Below are positions 61,022-64,000 of a stretch of 64,000 bases of DNA, in pieces (the first letter of the stretch is position 1; every line of letters starts with the position of its first letter). The DNA comes from Amycolatopsis saalfeldensis. Lineage in GTDB: Bacteria; Actinomycetota; Actinomycetes; Mycobacteriales; Pseudonocardiaceae. A program made the position numbers and the translations under genes. The stretch covers positions 1 to 64,000 of the forward strand of contig NZ_FOEF01000025.1 in assembly GCF_900110575.1 (NCBI RefSeq), written 5' to 3'. The notes under the pieces are model-generated. The model saw only the letters and a program-made list of their open reading frames with translations, did not search any database and was not told the origin of the DNA.

Positions 61022-62497
61022 TCAGGTCGCGGCGGCGGCGGCCGACCAGCGGGCCAGGTCCTCGCCGCGGATCGCGGCCGCCATCAGGTCCGGGAAGAGG
61101 TCCGGGGTGCAGGCGAAGGCCGGGACGCCCAGCTCCGAGAGGGCGGCGGCGTTTTCGTGGTCGTAGAACGGGGCGCCGGAATCGGAGAGGGCCAGCAGGG
61201 TCACCACCTGGACCCCCGAGCCGACCAGCTCGCCGACGCGGCGGAGCAGGTCTTCGCGCACCCCGCCCTCGTACAGGTCGCTGATCAGGACCAGCAGGGT
61301 CTGCTCGGGGCGTTCGATCAGGCCCTGGCAGTAGGCCAGCGCGCGGCTGATGTCCGTGCCGCCGCCCAGCTGGGTGCCGAAGAGCAGGTCGACCGGGTCG
61401 GCGAGGTGCTCGGTCAGGTCGGCCACCGCGGTGTCGAACGCGACGAACTTCGTGCTCAGCGCCCGCATCGACGCCAGCACCGCGCCGAACAGACCCGAGT
61501 ACACCACCGATTCCGCCATCGAGCCCGACTGGTCGACGGCCAGGATCACCTCGCGCTGCACGCTGTGCTGACGCCGGCCGAACCCGACCAGCCGCTCGGG
61601 CACGATGGTCTTCAGCTCGGGGGAGTAGTGCTTCAGGTTCTTGTGCACGGTGCGCGCCCAGTCGATGTCGGCCGCGCGCGGGCGCTGGGTGCGGGCCGCC
61701 CGGTCGAGCGCGCCGCGGACGGCCGCGCGGGTCCGCTCGGCCAGCCGCTCTTCGAGCTGCGTGACCACGGTCCGCACCACGGTGCGCGCGGTCTCCTTCG
61801 TCTCCTCGGGCAGCACGCCGTTCAGTGAGAGCAGCGTGCCGACCAGATGGACGTCCGGCTCGACGGCCGCGAGCAGCTCCGGTTCCAGCAGCATCCGCGT
61901 GAGCCCGAGCCGATCGACGGCGTCGCGCTGCATCACCTGGACGACCGAGCCGGGGAAGTACCGCCGGATATCGCCCAGCCACCGCGCCACCCGCGGCGCC
62001 GACGCCGCCAGGTTCGCCCCGCGCCGGTCGCCGCCGCGAGTGCTCTCCTCCCGCTCGTCGTAGAGGGCCGACAACACCGCGTCGACACCTCTGTCCTCTT
62101 CGGACAGCACGCGACCGGTGCCGTCGTCACCCCCGCCCAGCACCAGCCGCCAGCGGCGCAACCGGTCTGGGATGGCTGCCGACCCGCCCGGCCCGGCGAG
62201 CCCGGCGGCGTCTGCCGGTCCGGTCGGTGGGTTCGGCCGGGCGGGTTCGGCCGGTTCGGCTGATCCGATGCGGCCTGCCGGTTCAGCTGGTCCGGCCGGT
62301 GGGCTCGCCCCGGCGGGTGCGGCGGGTGGTCTACCCGCGGTGAGTCCGCCGGGCGTGTCGGGTGCGGTTGGTGGGTTCGGCGCGGTGGGTCCGCTGGATC
62401 CGGCGGCGTCTGCCGGTCCGGTCGGCGGGTTCGGCTGGGCGAGGTGGGCCGGTGCGGTTGCTGGGGTCGGTGCGGCGGATTCGCTCGGTTCGGTCAC
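61022..62497 (-). CDS. VWA-domain protein with Pro/Ala/Gly-rich N terminus
   Basis: 491 residues. Residues 1 to about 115 are low-complexity (Pro, Ala, Gly). The middle carries [20 protein letters not shown] and a helical region; the C-terminal VWA domain (about 315-480) has the complete [15 protein letters not shown], a Thr in [11 protein letters not shown] and Asp in LISDLYEGG. It binds a partner through a divalent metal. GTG 62497 overlaps the DUF5682 gene stop by four bases. Such pairs usually sit with a MoxR AAA-ATPase and a SWIM zinc-finger protein, which would be outside the window. Confidence 0.85.
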   Translation of the reverse strand: MTEPSESAAPTPATAPAHLAQPNPPTGPADAAGSSGPTAPNPPTAPDTPGGLTAGRPPAAPAGASPPAGPAEPAGRIGSAEPAEPARPNPPTGPADAAGLAGPGGSAAIPDRLRRWRLVLGGGDDGTGRVLSEEDRGVDAVLSALYDEREESTRGGDRRGANLAASAPRVARWLGDIRRYFPGSVVQVMQRDAVDRLGLTRMLLEPELLAAVEPDVHLVGTLLSLNGVLPEETKETARTVVRTVVTQLEERLAERTRAAVRGALDRAARTQRPRAADIDWARTVHKNLKHYSPELKTIVPERLVGFGRRQHSVQREVILAVDQSGSMAESVVYSGLFGAVLASMRALSTKFVAFDTAVADLTEHLADPVDLLFGTQLGGGTDISRALAYCQGLIERPEQTLLVLISDLYEGGVREDLLRRVGELVGSGVQVVTLLALSDSGAPFYDHENAAALSELGVPAFACTPDLFPDLMAAAIRGEDLARWSAAAAAT

Positions 62498-64000
62498 GGC
62501 GTCGCTCCCAGGAGGGTGGCCAGGACGGGCAGGGCGAGCTCGGCGCGGGGGTCGTCCAGGTCGTCGGTGGGTGTCGCGGCCTTTGGGGCGGTGCCGGACA
62601 GGGTGGCGGCGCGCTCGCCGATGGCGCGCTTCTCCGGGCCTGTGAAGGCGCCGAAAGTACGGCGCAGCAAGGGAAGCACCTCGGTGAAGACCTCCGGGGG
62701 AATGCCGCCCAGCCAGGTGTCGATCACCCGCAGCATGCGCTCGTCGTGGACCAGCAGCAGGGCGCCGCCCGCGAAGAAGCCCTCGACGTACGCCGCGCCC
62801 GCCGAGGGCTCGACGCCCGGCGTGAGCGCACGGCCCAGCCGCAGCTCGACCTCTGTGCCGTCCAGCAGGTCGGCGTCGTGGAGCAGGCGGACGACCCGTC
62901 CGGCCAGCAGCGGCGGCAGGGTGTCGCGCCCGGCGAGGCCGGACAGCGCGGAGAGCCAGCGCTCGCGCGCCGCTTCACCCAGCAGGGTCGTCGCCTCGTG
63001 CACGTCGTCGACCAGGCGGCAGAAGCGTTCGGCCGCGTCCTCGTCGATGCCGTGGGTCGCGGGTGGCAGGCCGGCGCACACGCGGGTGAGCATCCGGTCC
63101 GCGACCTCCCGCAGCCGCGCCGTGTCGGTGCCGCGGACGTCGCCGTAGCGCGTCGCCCGCGCCAGAGAGGGCAGCGCCGCCATCAGCCGGGCGACGTCCG
63201 CGTCGGCCGCCGCGCGGGTGTCGAGCGCGGTGAGCACCTCGGGCAGCGCGTCACCCAGGTCCGCCAGCAAGCAGTCCTCGACCGCCGTGGTGACGTCGGC
63301 CAGCGGCGGCTTCCCGGCCACGACCTCGCGGACCACCGTGGCCGCGGCCGACCCGACCGTGGTTCCGTGCACCGCCGCCGCGACCAGGTCCACCTCGTAG
63401 CCGGGCTCCCAGCACAGCGTCCAGGTCTCGCGGAACGTGCCCTTGCTGCGCGTCGCCGAGATTTCCGTTGTGCCCCAAGGGATGCCGAGCACCCGCAGCC
63501 GGTGCAGCAGCCGGGACCGGTCGACGCCGGCGGGCATGCGCAGGTCGAGGTCCAGCTCCCGCGGCTCCGGCTCGCGTTTGAGCCGCAGCCGCCGCGCGGT
63601 GGCGATCAGGTCGGCCGCGAGCGGTGCCTGCGGGACGCTCTCGGGCACCTCGCCGAGCAGCTCGCCCACCACCAGCCGCCGGGTGACCAGGTCGGCCTGC
63701 ACGTCGTCGCCCCCGCACAGCACCGCGCGAGTGGCGGCGTCGACCTCCGCGAGCCCGGCCGAAGACCGCCCTCGTAGCGTCGCCAGCGTGTCGGCCAGCC
63801 GCACCGCCTCGATCACGTGCGCGGTCGAGACCGGCAGATCCTCCTCACGCAGCACGCCCGCCACGCGGGTGAGCCAGCGGGCGGTGACGTCCTCGGCCGT
63901 GGTGAACAGGTGGTGGTACCAGCCGGGAGAGCGCACCCCGGCGCCGTAACCGCTGCCGGTCGCGAGCCGGCCGTGCGTCCACGGCACCCAGGTGCACACC
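62494..64000 (-). CDS. DUF5682-family protein, C-terminal part (gene runs off the window)
   Basis: About 502 codons are visible and the reading frame is open to the last base, so the start lies beyond the window; DUF5682 proteins are usually 700-800 residues. The visible part begins TWVPWTHGRLATGSGYGAGV, a conserved stretch in the middle of the family, and continues with PELDLDLRMPAG-like and LRVLGIPWGTTEISATRSKG segments. No catalytic motif is recognised. It is translationally coupled to the VWA gene (GTGA). Confidence 0.78.
   Translation of the reverse strand, partial: VCTWVPWTHGRLATGSGYGAGVRSPGWYHHLFTTAEDVTARWLTRVAGVLREEDLPVSTAHVIEAVRLADTLATLRGRSSAGLAEVDAATRAVLCGGDDVQADLVTRRLVVGELLGEVPESVPQAPLAADLIATARRLRLKREPEPRELDLDLRMPAGVDRSRLLHRLRVLGIPWGTTEISATRSKGTFRETWTLCWEPGYEVDLVAAAVHGTTVGSAAATVVREVVAGKPPLADVTTAVEDCLLADLGDALPEVLTALDTRAAADADVARLMAALPSLARATRYGDVRGTDTARLREVADRMLTRVCAGLPPATHGIDEDAAERFCRLVDDVHEATTLLGEAARERWLSALSGLAGRDTLPPLLAGRVVRLLHDADLLDGTEVELRLGRALTPGVEPSAGAAYVEGFFAGGALLLVHDERMLRVIDTWLGGIPPEVFTEVLPLLRRTFGAFTGPEKRAIGERAATLSGTAPKAATPTDDLDDPRAELALPVLATLLGATP

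Overview
The window is GC-rich chromosomal DNA from an actinomycete, most likely an Amycolatopsis-like member of the Pseudonocardiales. The evidence is the very high third-codon GC, frequent GTG starts with GTGA/TGATG stop-start overlaps, and a backbone whose order (TPR protein, HAD phosphatase, small protein, tlyA, nadK, recN, steA, mctB, pyrG, Nudix, xerD, parA, scpA, scpB, pseudouridine synthase, cmk, der) matches, as I recall, the Mycobacterium tuberculosis Rv1691-Rv1713 neighbourhood. No database search was possible; names rest on motifs and recognisable protein sequence.

Layout. 1-337: 3' end of a 23S rRNA gene, 5S rRNA and a strong terminator. 473-11962: housekeeping block, opening with a very large RGG/GYRG-repeat disordered protein fused to a TPR domain, then HAD phosphatase, TlyA, NAD kinase, RecN, a DUF1266 protein, SteA and MctB. 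12047-19846: an accessory block inserted between mctB and pyrG, holding a secreted GH18 chitinase (with a DasR-like operator), a secreted alginate-lyase-family protein, a membrane acyltransferase, and an NCS1 transporter/racemase pair with a divergent GntR regulator and tandem operators; aroA follows in inverted orientation. 21254-36529: pyrG, Nudix, xerD, then the overlapping parA/RHH/scpA/scpB/pseudouridine synthase operon, an S15 peptidase, a KhtT/KhtU-type cation/proton antiporter pair, a DUF4267 membrane protein behind an array of palindromes, and cmk-plsC-der.

36803-45370: a Pls/PosA-type polyamino-acid synthetase whose adenylation pocket reads close to the lysine code, followed by an M1 aminopeptidase, a membrane-anchored cyclophilin with a Gly/Pro/Gln repeat tail, and an unassigned P-loop ATPase. 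45401-50059: a hydroxyquinol (probably resorcinol-type) catabolic cluster: flavin monooxygenase, a single-chain maleylacetate reductase + hydroxyquinol 1,2-dioxygenase, and an AraC regulator. 50127-59370: a uronate/glycosaminoglycan utilisation locus: uronate dehydrogenase, IclR regulator, 5-dehydro-4-deoxyglucarate dehydratase, glucarate dehydratase, an unassigned cytoplasmic protein, a 2,5-dioxovalerate dehydrogenase and a Tat-exported PL8 polysaccharide lyase. Together these would depolymerise a uronic-acid polymer outside the cell and oxidise the uronate to 2-oxoglutarate. 59458-64000: an epoxide-hydrolase pseudogene, a TetR regulator, a cysteine-less ribosomal protein bL36 gene of 40 codons, and a VWA/DUF5682 pair running off the end of the window.

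No stretch longer than about 300 bases lacks a gene. The longest gap is 15431-15717, in which I see only a short inverted repeat. I found no tRNA gene, CRISPR array, insertion sequence, prophage or replication origin.
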